Below are positions 36,681 through 45,305 of a stretch of DNA of 64,000 nt, piece by piece. Where the stretch lies: assembly GCA_964600025.1 (NCBI GenBank), contig CAZRHJ010000003.1, positions 17,764 to 81,763 on the forward strand, written 5' to 3'. Position 1 is the first letter of the stretch, and each line of letters opens with the position of its first letter. This DNA is from JADFUS01 sp964600025 (GTDB lineage: Bacteria; Bacteroidota; Bacteroidia; Bacteroidales; Rikenellaceae). The notes beneath the pieces were generated by a model. That model made no database searches. It saw only the letters and a list, made by a program, of their open reading frames with translations, and was not told where the DNA came from. The translations under genes were made by a program, and so were the position numbers.

Positions 36681-37712
36681 TTATTTTTTGTTTCCCTCTA
36701 TATTAAACAATTTCATTCTGTTTATTACTCTGTTTTTGCGTTCCAAAACCAAAAATTCCAAAGCAATAAATATCAAACCTATTACCAAAAAATACTGGTA
36801 TAATTCATTGTATGCCTCAAAACGTGAGGTCGAAAAATCTTTGCCTTCTATGGTGCGTAACTGTGCCACTATCTCGTTCAATCCTATCGAACTGTTAGAG
36901 GCTTTGATGTATGTTCCGCCAGAAGTTATTGCAATTTGTTTAAGTATCTCCTCATTTAGTTTTGTAACGACAATATTTCCATTTTCGTCAGTAATTGGTT
37001 TGCCTTCGATTTTTAGGGCTACGCCCGAAGGTGTACCAATACCAATAGTACTAACAATTATACCATCTTCTGCCATTTTCTCGACAATAGGCAAAGGGTT
37101 TTCGTCGTGATTTTCACCATCAGATATCAAAATCACTGCACGTGAACCACTACTTTCCGACGAAAATGAACGATAAGCCAATTCCAAAGCACTGTTTATA
37201 GACGTACCTTGGGCGTTTATCATACTTGGCGAGATATAATCTACAAAACGTTTTGCTGCAATAAAATCCGAAGTGATAGGAAGCTGTACAAAGGCTTTAC
37301 CAGCAAAAACCACAAGTCCTACTCTATCGTTAGAGAATTTATCTAAGAGAGTATTAATTGCGTTTTTAGTCCGTTCAAGTCGAGAAGGCTGAAAGTCGTC
37401 TGCCAACATACTGTTTGACACATCGACCACAAACATTATTTCTATACCATTTTGTTTTACCTCTCGGAGTTTTGAGCCTAACTGCGGACGAGCCAAAGCC
37501 AACACAAAAAACACGAAAGCACAAAATATAAATATAAATTTATAAAGAATTTTTGACCACGAAGCCTCTGGCATTAGTTGGCTCAAAGTATCTATATTTC
37601 CAAACAATTCAATACGTTTATTGTAGTTGCGTTTTACCAATACATACAGCAATAGCATTAGAGGCAAAAGCAACAAAAAATAAAAATATTCTGGATTAGC
37701 AAATCTAAACAT
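36681..37712 (-). CDS. batB: BatB: VWA-domain aerotolerance protein
   Basis: A 343-residue membrane protein with helices at about 10-26, 57-75 and a last one at about 308-325. Between the second and third is a von Willebrand A domain with a full MIDAS: Asp97-x-Ser99-x-Ser101 (FVVDVSNSML), a downstream Thr (LPITSDF) and Asp in ILISDGENHDE. The divalent ion at such a site usually contacts a protein ligand. It starts 4 bases after batA and is a paralogue of it. Confidence 0.9.
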   Translation of the reverse strand: MFRFANPEYFYFLLLLPLMLLLYVLVKRNYNKRIELFGNIDTLSQLMPEASWSKILYKFIFIFCAFVFFVLALARPQLGSKLREVKQNGIEIMFVVDVSNSMLADDFQPSRLERTKNAINTLLDKFSNDRVGLVVFAGKAFVQLPITSDFIAAKRFVDYISPSMINAQGTSINSALELAYRSFSSESSGSRAVILISDGENHDENPLPIVEKMAEDGIIVSTIGIGTPSGVALKIEGKPITDENGNIVVTKLNEEILKQIAITSGGTYIKASNSSIGLNEIVAQLRTIEGKDFSTSRFEAYNELYQYFLVIGLIFIALEFLVLERKNRVINRMKLFNIEGNKK

Positions 37713-37716
37713 AACT

Positions 37717-38712
37717 CTAAGGAATTTGTTTTAAATAAATATGTTTAACCATTATTTCGACTATCAACAACACTATTGCAAGTAGCATAAAGAACATAAA
37801 TTTCTCTTGGTACGAAACAAAATTTTGAACATCAATTTTGGTCTGTTCAAGAGCGTTAATTTCTTCATAAATAGACTTTAATTTATCGTTGCTGGTAGCT
37901 CTAAAATATTTACCGTCAGTCATTTCTGCAATATCTTGCAAAACCTGTTCGTCAATCTCAACTTTAACTTGTTGGTAAGTAATGTTGCCCCACGGGTCTA
38001 AGACTGGATAAGGAGCATTCCCCTGACTACCCACACCAATCGTATAAACTTTTATTCCGAGAGTTTTGGCAAGTTCGGCAGCAGTAATTGGAGCTACTTG
38101 ACCAGAGTTGTTCACACCGTCTGTTAGGAGTATCACAACTTTACTTTTTGCATCACTCTCTTTGAGCCTTGCAACAGCCGTAGCAAGTCCATTACCAATA
38201 GCAGTTCCGTCGTCTATTACTCCACTTTCGACTTGGTTAAGTAAATTGATAAGTGTTGCATAGTCGGTCGTAAGTGGACTTTGGGTAAAACTTTCACCAG
38301 CAAACACCACCAAACCAATCCTATCGGTTTTGCGGTCTATAATAAATTTTGTGGCAACGTCTTTTGCAGCAGAAATTCTATCTGGCGTAAAATCTCGTGC
38401 CAACATACTTCCCGAAATATCCAAAGAAACAACAATATCTACACCCTCTGTCGTAACAGAATTATTGTCGGTAGCTCCTTGTGGTCGTGCAAGTGCAAGT
38501 ACAAGTAGAGTAAAAACAATCATACGCAACACAAAAGGCAAATGACGTAAATAATATTTTAGTGTCTTGGGATTATCCACAAAACCACTCAACGAAGATA
38601 TTTGCATAAATGCACGTCCGTCACGAAGTTTGAACAGATAATATCCAATCATAGGCACTAACAATAGAAGTAAGTACAATATTTGGGGCGTTTCAAATCT
38701 AACTATTTCCAT
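37717..38712 (-). CDS. batA: BatA: VWA-domain aerotolerance protein
   Basis: A 331-residue protein with the same plan as BatB: helices near 10-27 and 59-77, VWA domain with MIDAS Asp98-x-Ser100-x-Ser102 (VSLDISGSMLARD), SPLTTDY and VILLTDGVNNSG, and a C-terminal helix at about 304-322. It differs from BatB by the longer insert YPVLDPWGNITYQQV. It probably pairs with BatB in the membrane. The TPR gene batC lies just upstream, so the usual batA-batB-batC order is altered. Confidence 0.9.
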   Translation of the reverse strand: MEIVRFETPQILYLLLLLVPMIGYYLFKLRDGRAFMQISSLSGFVDNPKTLKYYLRHLPFVLRMIVFTLLVLALARPQGATDNNSVTTEGVDIVVSLDISGSMLARDFTPDRISAAKDVATKFIIDRKTDRIGLVVFAGESFTQSPLTTDYATLINLLNQVESGVIDDGTAIGNGLATAVARLKESDAKSKVVILLTDGVNNSGQVAPITAAELAKTLGIKVYTIGVGSQGNAPYPVLDPWGNITYQQVKVEIDEQVLQDIAEMTDGKYFRATSNDKLKSIYEEINALEQTKIDVQNFVSYQEKFMFFMLLAIVLLIVEIMVKHIYLKQIP

Positions 38713-38716
38713 ATCC

Positions 38717-39541
38717 TTACCAATTTTTATTTTTCAAGACTTTTATAGGTTTGCCCTTTTCTTTACGGACTTTTTCTTGTGTTTTGTCCTCTTCGGCTTG
38801 TATAGCTTGTAGAAGTTTTTCAGCATCTTGTTTTGTCATCTTAGGTTCTTGACCACCCTTAGACTTATCTTTTTGCTGATTTTGTTTGTTTTGGTCTTGA
38901 TTATCGTTGTTATCTTTTTTATCCTTATCGTTTTTATTGTCTTTATTATCTTTGTTGTCCTTATTTTTATCGTTTTTATTTTTATCGTTTTTATCTTTAT
39001 TGTCTTTGTTATCTTTGTTTTGGTCGTCCTTGTTATCTTTGTTATCCTTATTATCCTTGTTATCTTGGTTATCCTTGTTGTCTTGGTTTTGTTGATTCTG
39101 CTTCTCTTGTTGGTTTTTCATATATTGGGCATAAGCCAAATTGAATTTTGTAGCAGTATCGTTTGGTTCAATCCTCAAAGAATGTTTGTAAGCCTCTATG
39201 GCTTTGTCGTAATCTTTCATCTGAAAGAACGAATTGCCCATATTATGCAAAGCATTAGCCAAGTGTTCTACACGAATAGAATCACGAATAAGTTCGGCAG
39301 ACATTTTTAGAGCTTGACTAAATTTATTTTGTTTGTAGAGAGCATTAGCAAGATTAAACTTAGCCTCATACGAACTCGAATCTTGTTCCAAAGCCCTAAG
39401 ATATTCAACCTCAGATTTAGTATAATCCTCTTTATTAAATTGAGCATTACCCGAACGAATAAATTTTCTCTCGCTTTGGGCAAAACAATTTATTGTAGAG
39501 ATAAACAAAACGAGCAACAATACATATCTACTTATTTTCAT
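38717..39541 (-). CDS. batC: BatC: TPR protein with Asn/Asp/Lys-rich tract
   Basis: A 274-residue protein. I start it at MKISRYVLLLVLF (39541), which gives a proper signal peptide ending CFAQ; MNK at 39550 is also possible. The open frame extends to 39694, but those residues are not signal-like and overlap the upstream gene. TPR repeats lie at about 25-130 (AQFNKEDYTKSEVEYLRALEQD, HNMGNSFFQMKDYDKAIEAYKHSL). Residues about 148-228 are a low-complexity stretch almost wholly of N, D, K and Q, encoded by degenerate GAYAA-type repeats. The 3' end is 4 bases before batA. It should act in the periplasm with BatA, BatB, BatD and BatE. Confidence 0.8.
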   Translation of the reverse strand: MKISRYVLLLVLFISTINCFAQSERKFIRSGNAQFNKEDYTKSEVEYLRALEQDSSSYEAKFNLANALYKQNKFSQALKMSAELIRDSIRVEHLANALHNMGNSFFQMKDYDKAIEAYKHSLRIEPNDTATKFNLAYAQYMKNQQEKQNQQNQDNKDNQDNKDNKDNKDNKDDQNKDNKDNKDKNDKNKNDKNKDNKDNKDNKNDKDKKDNNDNQDQNKQNQQKDKSKGGQEPKMTKQDAEKLLQAIQAEEDKTQEKVRKEKGKPIKVLKNKNW

Positions 39542-40532
39542 TTTGTTCATTTTTAATAGGTTTATCAATTTTTGTATCCTCAGCGGTATTTGGTTTTGTA
39601 TCCTGCACAAAACCATAGGCTTGTGCATAAGATTTCTCACACTCCTCGTCCAAAGGAGCAAATTTTGCAAACTTAACCAAATCCGAAAGCACAAGTACTT
39701 CTCTCAAAATATTCTCATCGTGCGATGTCAAACGCAAATCTTTGATAGCAACTAATATTTCGTCAGAAGTCATTTCCATAGCATTAACTTCAAATCTACG
39801 CATCAAATAAGAGCGTAAAATATCTGTCAAATGGGTAAAATAGACTTTGTGTTTGCCCTCCTTCCACAATTTCAAAGAATAAATTTTTTCTAACTCTGTA
39901 ATTGCTTCAATATGTGGAGGTAGCAGTGGTATGGGTACAATTCTGTCTTTACGTTTCTGAATATATTTGCGGATATAATACACAGCAATAGCAATTAATA
40001 TCAAAGCTGCAAGACCTCCAAAAACATAGTGTTTTATTTCGTCAAAATGCAAAGGAGTATCCAACTGTGGAGTTATATCAACAATTTTGTGTTTGGTAGA
40101 GTCTATGATAAAAGTATTAACATATAATCTCAAAGAATCCTGTGCAAAAATTGTATCTATTTTGTTTTTAGTTTCAAACAAAATTGGAAATCTACCAAAA
40201 TTATAATTACCTGCATCAAAACTCGTAACCACATAGTCTTTTTTGAGAGTTATTCTTCTGCCTTGTTTTTCGAGAGTATCAACAGGACTTTCAGAAAGTA
40301 TTTCAATCTTTCCTCCCAAACTATTTTCCAACTGCGGAAATTGAGTTTCTTGCATTATATCTCTGTTTACCGTAACCCTAAGCATAAGTTGGTCGCCAAT
40401 CATAATACTGTCCTTCGTAAACAAAGCTACAACAACAGCATCAGATTTGTTTTCTGTCTTTTGAGACCAAGCCAACGACACAAACAAAACAAAGCTAAAA
40501 AGAAGTACAATTAAGTTTTTATTCATATTCAT
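39528..40532 (-). CDS. Bat-operon protein with single membrane helix (BatD-like fragment)
   Basis: A 334-residue protein with signal peptide (about 1-23), an extracytoplasmic beta domain to about 160 (KDSIMIGDQLMLRVTVNRD), one membrane helix at about 169-186 and a cytoplasmic part of about 145 residues with HKVYFTHLTDILRSYLMRRF and MTSDEI. This plan resembles the end of BatD or DUF4381-type proteins and is usual in this position of the operon. It starts 2 bases after the DUF58 gene and its last codons overlap batC. A role in assembling the complex is inference. Confidence 0.7.
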   Translation of the reverse strand: MNMNKNLIVLLFSFVLFVSLAWSQKTENKSDAVVVALFTKDSIMIGDQLMLRVTVNRDIMQETQFPQLENSLGGKIEILSESPVDTLEKQGRRITLKKDYVVTSFDAGNYNFGRFPILFETKNKIDTIFAQDSLRLYVNTFIIDSTKHKIVDITPQLDTPLHFDEIKHYVFGGLAALILIAIAVYYIRKYIQKRKDRIVPIPLLPPHIEAITELEKIYSLKLWKEGKHKVYFTHLTDILRSYLMRRFEVNAMEMTSDEILVAIKDLRLTSHDENILREVLVLSDLVKFAKFAPLDEECEKSYAQAYGFVQDTKPNTAEDTKIDKPIKNEQNENK

Positions 40533-40534
40533 AA

Positions 40535-41419
40535 TTATCTCTGTTTAAAGAGTTTAATTAATTTTTTAACATAGTCTTCGTCAGTAGAGATAGTAGTGCT
40601 ATCAACTTTGTATCTAAGTAAAGTAGAATCCAAAATAGAAGATGTTTGTTGCCACACACGAGCATAATTCTCACGCACCTGACGAGAAGAAGTATCTACC
40701 CAAATTACCTTCCCTGTTTCGGCATCTCTAAAATTAATCGCCCCAACACTTGGCAATTCTTTTTCACGTAAGTCGTAAAGTCTAATACCTACTAAATCGT
40801 GTTTTTTGGTAGCAAGTTTTAGTTCCTGCTCAAACCTAACTGTTTGTTGAGTCAAATCAATATCCAGAAAATCCGATATTATGAAAGTAGTGGTACGTTT
40901 TTTGAGTACGTTAGTAAGGTATTTGAGTGCTTGACCTATATCTGTACGTGAACTCTCTGGCTCAAAATCAAGTAACTCTTTGATAATACGCAAAATATGT
41001 GTTCTTCCTTTTTTGGGAGGAATAAACTTTTCTATTCTATCACTAAAAAATATACAACCAATTTTGTCGTTATTTTCAGCAGCCGAAAAAGACAAAACAG
41101 CCGCTATCTCGGCAGCTAAGTCTTTTTTGAGCAATGATGAAGAACCAAAAAATCTTGAACCACTAACGTCAATCAAAAGCATCATTGTAAGCTCACGTTC
41201 CTCCTCATAGGTTTTGATATGAGGTCGGGAACTTCGTGCAGTTACATTCCAATCAATATCCCTTACATCATCTCCAACCCTATACTCTCTTACTTCGCTG
41301 AACGACATACCACGACCCTTGAAAGCCGAGTGATAATGCCCAGCAAAAATCTCGTTTGAGAGACCTTTGGTCTTTATCTCTATCTTTCTGACTTTTGAGA
41401 TTATATCTTTATCGCTCAT
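40535..41419 (-). CDS. DUF58-domain protein of the bat operon
   Basis: A 294-residue soluble protein with the DUF58 signature EVREYRVGDDVRDIDWNVTARSSRPHIKTYEEERE (about 41-75), followed by a VWA-like region (LLIDVSGSRFFGSS), which keeps D-x-S-x-S. DUF58 proteins are standard partners of MoxR ATPases. It follows moxR by 51 bases and precedes the next gene by 2 bases. Confidence 0.9.
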   Translation of the reverse strand: MSDKDIISKVRKIEIKTKGLSNEIFAGHYHSAFKGRGMSFSEVREYRVGDDVRDIDWNVTARSSRPHIKTYEEERELTMMLLIDVSGSRFFGSSSLLKKDLAAEIAAVLSFSAAENNDKIGCIFFSDRIEKFIPPKKGRTHILRIIKELLDFEPESSRTDIGQALKYLTNVLKKRTTTFIISDFLDIDLTQQTVRFEQELKLATKKHDLVGIRLYDLREKELPSVGAINFRDAETGKVIWVDTSSRQVRENYARVWQQTSSILDSTLLRYKVDSTTISTDEDYVKKLIKLFKQR

Positions 41420-41470
41420 TGATTATAGATTTAAAAAAAATTATTGTAGTATGCTATGTTGTGTTATAGA

Positions 41471-42466
41471 TTAAGGAACTTCAACAGCATTCAAAATTTC
41501 GGTAATAATATCTTCCGAAGAAATATTTTCTGCCTCTGCCTCATAAGTCAAACCAATTCTATGACGCAAAACATCATAAGCAACAGCTCTCACGTCCTCT
41601 GGAATTACATATCCTCTACGATTGATAAAAGCATAGGCTTTGGCTGCTTTTGCCAAAGAAATACTTGCACGAGGAGAGCCTCCGTAGCTAATCATAGATT
41701 TAAGTTTTTCCAAACCATATTCTTCTGGTTGGCGAGTTGCAAAAATTATATCAATTATGTAACGTTCAATTTTTTCGTCCATATAAACCTCTGCCACAAC
41801 AGCTCTTGCACGAACAATATCTTCGGTATTGATTACTGAATTTGGCACTGGGGCGTTAGCTCCCATTAGGTTTTGTCTAACGATTAATTTTTCTTCTTCT
41901 TTTTTAGGGTAAGTTATTTTGGCTTTCAACATAAAACGGTCTACCTGAGCCTCTGGAAGAGGATATGTACCTTCTTGCTCCAAAGGGTTTTGAGTAGCCA
42001 AAACCAAGAAAGGCTGAGGAAGAGGATAAGTTGTATCCCCGATAGTTACTTGATGCTCTTGCATAGCCTCCAACAACGCACTCTGAACCTTTGCAGGAGA
42101 ACGGTTAATCTCGTCAGCAAGAATAAAATTAGCAAAAATAGGGCCTTTTTTTACGACAAACTCTTCACTCTTTTGGCTATAAATCAAAGTACCAATCAAG
42201 TCGGCAGGTAAAAGGTCGGGAGTAAACTGTATTCTCGAAAAATCAGCATCAACTGTTTTGGCAAGTGTTGTAATTGCCAAAGTTTTTGCCAATCCCGGCA
42301 CACCTTCCAATAGTATATGACCATTAGAAAGCAAACCTATCATCAAAGTATCAACAAGATGTCGTTGTCCAACAATCACCTTGCCCATTTCTAAATTTAG
42401 AATATCAATAAACGAACTCTCTTTTTGAACTTTTTCGTTTAATTCTCGAATATTCACTTCGTTCAT
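41471..42466 (-). CDS. MoxR-family AAA+ ATPase
   Basis: A 331-residue ATPase, started at MNEVNIRELNEKV; the frame extends 9 codons further but that part is a poor match. Walker A is GVPGLAKT (55-62), Walker B is FILADEINRSP with the GAFTER-like QEGTYPLPEAQVDRF downstream, and sensor-type Arg residues follow. The C-terminal lid starts near SYGGSPRASISLAKAAKAYAF. MoxR ATPases act as chaperones that help insert cofactors or metals into VWA proteins. It is the first gene of the operon that runs through recR (nine genes). Confidence 0.9.
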   Translation of the reverse strand: MNEVNIRELNEKVQKESSFIDILNLEMGKVIVGQRHLVDTLMIGLLSNGHILLEGVPGLAKTLAITTLAKTVDADFSRIQFTPDLLPADLIGTLIYSQKSEEFVVKKGPIFANFILADEINRSPAKVQSALLEAMQEHQVTIGDTTYPLPQPFLVLATQNPLEQEGTYPLPEAQVDRFMLKAKITYPKKEEEKLIVRQNLMGANAPVPNSVINTEDIVRARAVVAEVYMDEKIERYIIDIIFATRQPEEYGLEKLKSMISYGGSPRASISLAKAAKAYAFINRRGYVIPEDVRAVAYDVLRHRIGLTYEAEAENISSEDIITEILNAVEVP

Positions 42467-42539
42467 ACTATATATATTTTTTAAGATTAACATTAATTTA
42501 TTACTTAACTATTAAATCCACACAATTATTGTATAAATT

Positions 42540-43175
42540 TTATTTATTATGATAGAATTTACACCACTGTGTTATTCCACAAATCTCACACTTTGGTTTA
42601 CGTGCAACACAAACATATCTTCCGTGCAAAATAAGCCAGTGATGAGCTATTGGCAAAAGCTGCTTTGGAAAATGTTTTACAAGTTGCTTTTCACATTCCA
42701 AAGGAGTTTTGGCAGCTCTCGACAGACCAATTCTATCTGAGACCCTAAACACGTGAGTATCAACAGCCATTGCAGGAATACCGAAAATAACTGACATAAT
42801 AACATTTGCAGTTTTTCGACCAACTCCCGGCAAATCTTCCAAAGATTCTCTGTCCGAAGGCACTTGTGAAGAATGTTTTTCTACCAATGCACGAGATAAG
42901 CCTTCCAATGATTTAGCTTTATTGTTTGGAAAAGAAATGCTTTTTATGTACTCAAAAATTTCTTCTGCCGAGTAACGTGCCATAGCCTCTGGCGTTGGCA
43001 TTTTTTCAAACAGTGCAGGTGTTACTATATTAACTCGTTTGTCTGTACATTGTGCCGACAAAACCACTGCAACAAGAAGTTGAAAAGGGGTTTCGTAGTG
43101 CAATTCTGTTTCGGCTACTGGCATATTTTCGCTAAACCAAGAAATTATACCCTCATATCTTTCTTTTATGGTCAT
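42540..43175 (-). CDS. nth: Endonuclease III (DNA glycosylase/AP lyase)
   Basis: A 211-residue base-excision-repair enzyme removing oxidised pyrimidines. The helix-hairpin-helix LPGVGRKTANVIM contains the catalytic Lys121, and Asp139 follows in MAVDTHVFRVSDR. The C-terminal 4Fe-4S ligands are Cys189, Cys196, Cys199 and Cys205 (C-x6-C-x2-C-x5-C). Length equals that of E. coli Nth. It overlaps the aroB stop by 4 bases, so it is translationally coupled to aroB. Confidence 0.95.
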   Translation of the reverse strand: MTIKERYEGIISWFSENMPVAETELHYETPFQLLVAVVLSAQCTDKRVNIVTPALFEKMPTPEAMARYSAEEIFEYIKSISFPNNKAKSLEGLSRALVEKHSSQVPSDRESLEDLPGVGRKTANVIMSVIFGIPAMAVDTHVFRVSDRIGLSRAAKTPLECEKQLVKHFPKQLLPIAHHWLILHGRYVCVARKPKCEICGITQWCKFYHNK

Positions 43176-44197
43176 TTCAGTAAGTTTTTTAATTCCTCAA
43201 ATTGAAGTTTTTGCACTTCACTCTCCCCTATTCGCTTAATCATCACAAAATACAAAGAATTTCCACTTCGTTTTTTGTCATAAACAATTTGCTCCAAAAG
43301 TTCAGAAATAGGAACGTCTGTTCGAGTTGGCAAATGATATTGAGTTAACAAATCACTTGCTAATTTATGATGTTGTAGGTTCAGTATTTGTTTTTTCAAA
43401 GCAATATCCAAAGCCACCTGCATACCAAAACCAACTGCCTCTCCGTGTGAATAATCGTTAGAAATCTTTTCGAGAGCGTGAGCAAAAGTATGACCAAAAT
43501 TCAAAATACGCCTAAGTCCAGCTTCCTTTTGGTCTTTTCCTACAATTTCAGCTTTTAACTCTACTGCTCTACGAACTATGTTCTCGTAAATATCTGGGCT
43601 ACTCATAATCACAGAAATATCAGTATTTTGTAGCACCCTCACAAAATCCTCGTCGAGAATTAATGCAATTTTAATAACTTCTGCCATTCCACAAACAAAC
43701 TCTCGTTGTGGAAGAGTTTTCATAAAATCTGTATCTATAACCACAAATTTTGGTTGTGAAAATACTCCAAGTATATTTTTAATACCACCAAAATCAACGC
43801 CATTTTTGCCACCAACACTTGCATCAACCTGCCCCAAAAGCGATGTCGAAACAAAACCAAACTCAATTCCTCGCATATAGATAGAGGCAACAAAACCTGT
43901 TAAATCACTAATAACGCCACCTCCTACACCAAGCAAAAAACTCTCTCTATCACAATTTAGTTCAAGCATTTGAGAAACTATACTTTCAACACAAGATAGA
44001 GTTTTAGAGCCCTCTCCTGCATCTACGACAATACATTTATATGAACTCAAATCTTCGTGATACAAGCCATATATATTTTTGTCGGTAAGTATAACCGTGT
44101 TTTTAGGACAAATATTATTTTTTGCAAAATCAAGCCATTTACAAAAATAAATTTGCGATATAACACTGTTGTTTTCTGTTATTTTGATAGTTTTCAT
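43172..44197 (-). CDS. aroB: 3-dehydroquinate synthase
   Basis: A 341-residue NAD- and metal-dependent enzyme of the shikimate pathway. Diagnostic stretches: DAGEGSKTLSCVESIVSQML, GVGGGVISDLTGFVASIYMRGI (about 91-112), PTSLLGQVDASVGGKNGVDF-type segment (here VSTSLLGQVDASVGGKNGVD), NFGHTFAHALEKI with a metal His, and SHGEAVGFGMQVAL. Slightly shorter than the 360-residue norm. A near-consensus -7 box TATCTTCG lies upstream at 44225-44218 on the minus strand. Confidence 0.94.
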   Translation of the reverse strand: MKTIKITENNSVISQIYFCKWLDFAKNNICPKNTVILTDKNIYGLYHEDLSSYKCIVVDAGEGSKTLSCVESIVSQMLELNCDRESFLLGVGGGVISDLTGFVASIYMRGIEFGFVSTSLLGQVDASVGGKNGVDFGGIKNILGVFSQPKFVVIDTDFMKTLPQREFVCGMAEVIKIALILDEDFVRVLQNTDISVIMSSPDIYENIVRRAVELKAEIVGKDQKEAGLRRILNFGHTFAHALEKISNDYSHGEAVGFGMQVALDIALKKQILNLQHHKLASDLLTQYHLPTRTDVPISELLEQIVYDKKRSGNSLYFVMIKRIGESEVQKLQFEELKNLLK

Positions 44198-44228
44198 ACC
44201 TTAAATAAAAATCCATACGAAGATACGA

Positions 44229-44267
44229 AAAAAACAGATATTTCCAAAAAAGAAACATCTGTTTTTT
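44229..44267 (-). terminator. Terminator after nadA
   Basis: AAAAAACAGATATTTC pairs with GAAACATCTGTTTTTT with one mismatch around a 7-base loop, 23 bases beyond the nadA stop. A/T runs in both arms suit termination on either strand. Confidence 0.75.
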
Positions 44268-44289
44268 GATATTTTTATGTTAAAAACAA

Positions 44290-45225
44290 TTATTTTGACA
44301 ATTCCAACATTCTCAAAATTGATTTTTCTGCTTTCACTCTCTCTTCTTCGTCCAAAATTATTTCGTTGTTTTCGTTTACCAACACATCATAAATTTTTTG
44401 CAAAGAATTTAATTTCATATAATTACAGTTATTACAGCCACAAGTAGAGTTTTCAGAAGGTGCAGGAATAAATGTTTTTTCGGGACAAGCAGTCTGCATC
44501 TCAAACAAAATACCAGGTTCAGTAACTACAATAAATTTGTTTGCCGAAGAAGTTTTTGCGTAATTCAATAACGAAGCAGTAGAACCAACGTGGTCTGAAA
44601 TAAGGTGAATTGGCTTTTTGCACTCTGGGTGTGTCAAAACCAAGGCATCAGGATTTTGTTTTTTTAATTCCAAAATTCCCTCCAACGAGAAACGTTCGTG
44701 AACGTGACAAGCACCATTCCAAACAATCATATTCTCACGTCCTGTAAGAGTTTTGATAAAATCTCCAAGATTACGGTCTGGACCAAAAATAATTGGAGTT
44801 TCACGAGGCACAGAGTTTACAATATCAACTGCATTGCTCGAAGTACAAATAATATCTGTATGAGCTTTAACGCCAATAGTAGTGTTTACATAAGTAATCA
44901 CTACGTGTCCCGGGTGCTGTGCAATAAATTTAGCATAATCATCTGCATTACAAGAGTCAGCAAGAGAACAACCAGCATTCATATCTGGCATTAATACTTT
45001 TTTTTGAGGTGAAAGTATTTTTGCAGTTTCGCCCATAAAATGCACACCTGCAAAAACAATAATATCAGCTGTATTGTTTTGTGCCACACGTGCTAATTGC
45101 AAACTATCTCCAACAAAATCAGCTACTTGCTGAATTTCAGGAGTTGTATAATAGTGAGCTAAAACAATAGCATTTTTAGTCTTTTTTAGCTCCTCAATCT
45201 TCAATTTAAGGTCTGTATTTTCCAT
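44290..45225 (-). CDS. nadA: Quinolinate synthase A
   Basis: A 311-residue 4Fe-4S enzyme condensing iminoaspartate with dihydroxyacetone phosphate. Start chosen at MENTDLKLKI (45225); the frame runs on to 45264, but the extra 13 residues lie over its own promoter. Cluster cysteines are in DMNAGCSLAD (Cys86), WNGACHVHERF and the STCGCNNC block near residue 260. AHYYTTPEIQQVADFVGDSL near the N-terminus is typical. nadB, encoding its partner aspartate oxidase, is 15 kb away; nadC is not seen. Confidence 0.94.
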   Translation of the reverse strand: MENTDLKLKIEELKKTKNAIVLAHYYTTPEIQQVADFVGDSLQLARVAQNNTADIIVFAGVHFMGETAKILSPQKKVLMPDMNAGCSLADSCNADDYAKFIAQHPGHVVITYVNTTIGVKAHTDIICTSSNAVDIVNSVPRETPIIFGPDRNLGDFIKTLTGRENMIVWNGACHVHERFSLEGILELKKQNPDALVLTHPECKKPIHLISDHVGSTASLLNYAKTSSANKFIVVTEPGILFEMQTACPEKTFIPAPSENSTCGCNNCNYMKLNSLQKIYDVLVNENNEIILDEEERVKAEKSILRMLELSK

Positions 45226-45250
45226 TACTAAGCATTTTTTCTTTGTTGCG

Positions 45251-45288
45251 TTGCAAAGATACAAATTAATTTATTACCTTTGAACAAA
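45251..45288. promoter_or_regulatory. Overlapping divergent promoters of nadA and deoC
   Basis: Plus strand: -7 TACCTTTG at 45275-45282 for deoC, with a weak GTTG -33 at 45250-45253. Minus strand: -7 TATCTTTG at 45261-45254 for nadA, with TTTG at 45288-45285 (23 bases away). The two polymerase sites overlap, so the genes may compete. Confidence 0.6.
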
Positions 45289-45305
45289 CTTTATAACAAA
45301 AAACT

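Noticed and set aside
38828..39310. 160-codon plus-strand frame rich in Ile, Leu, Val and Phe
   Set aside because: It is the antisense of the Asn/Asp/Lys codons in batC; the hydrophobic composition is a by-product.
39542..39694. Upstream extension of batC
   Set aside because: The extra residues are not signal-like and overlap the preceding gene; the Met at 39541 gives a proper signal peptide.
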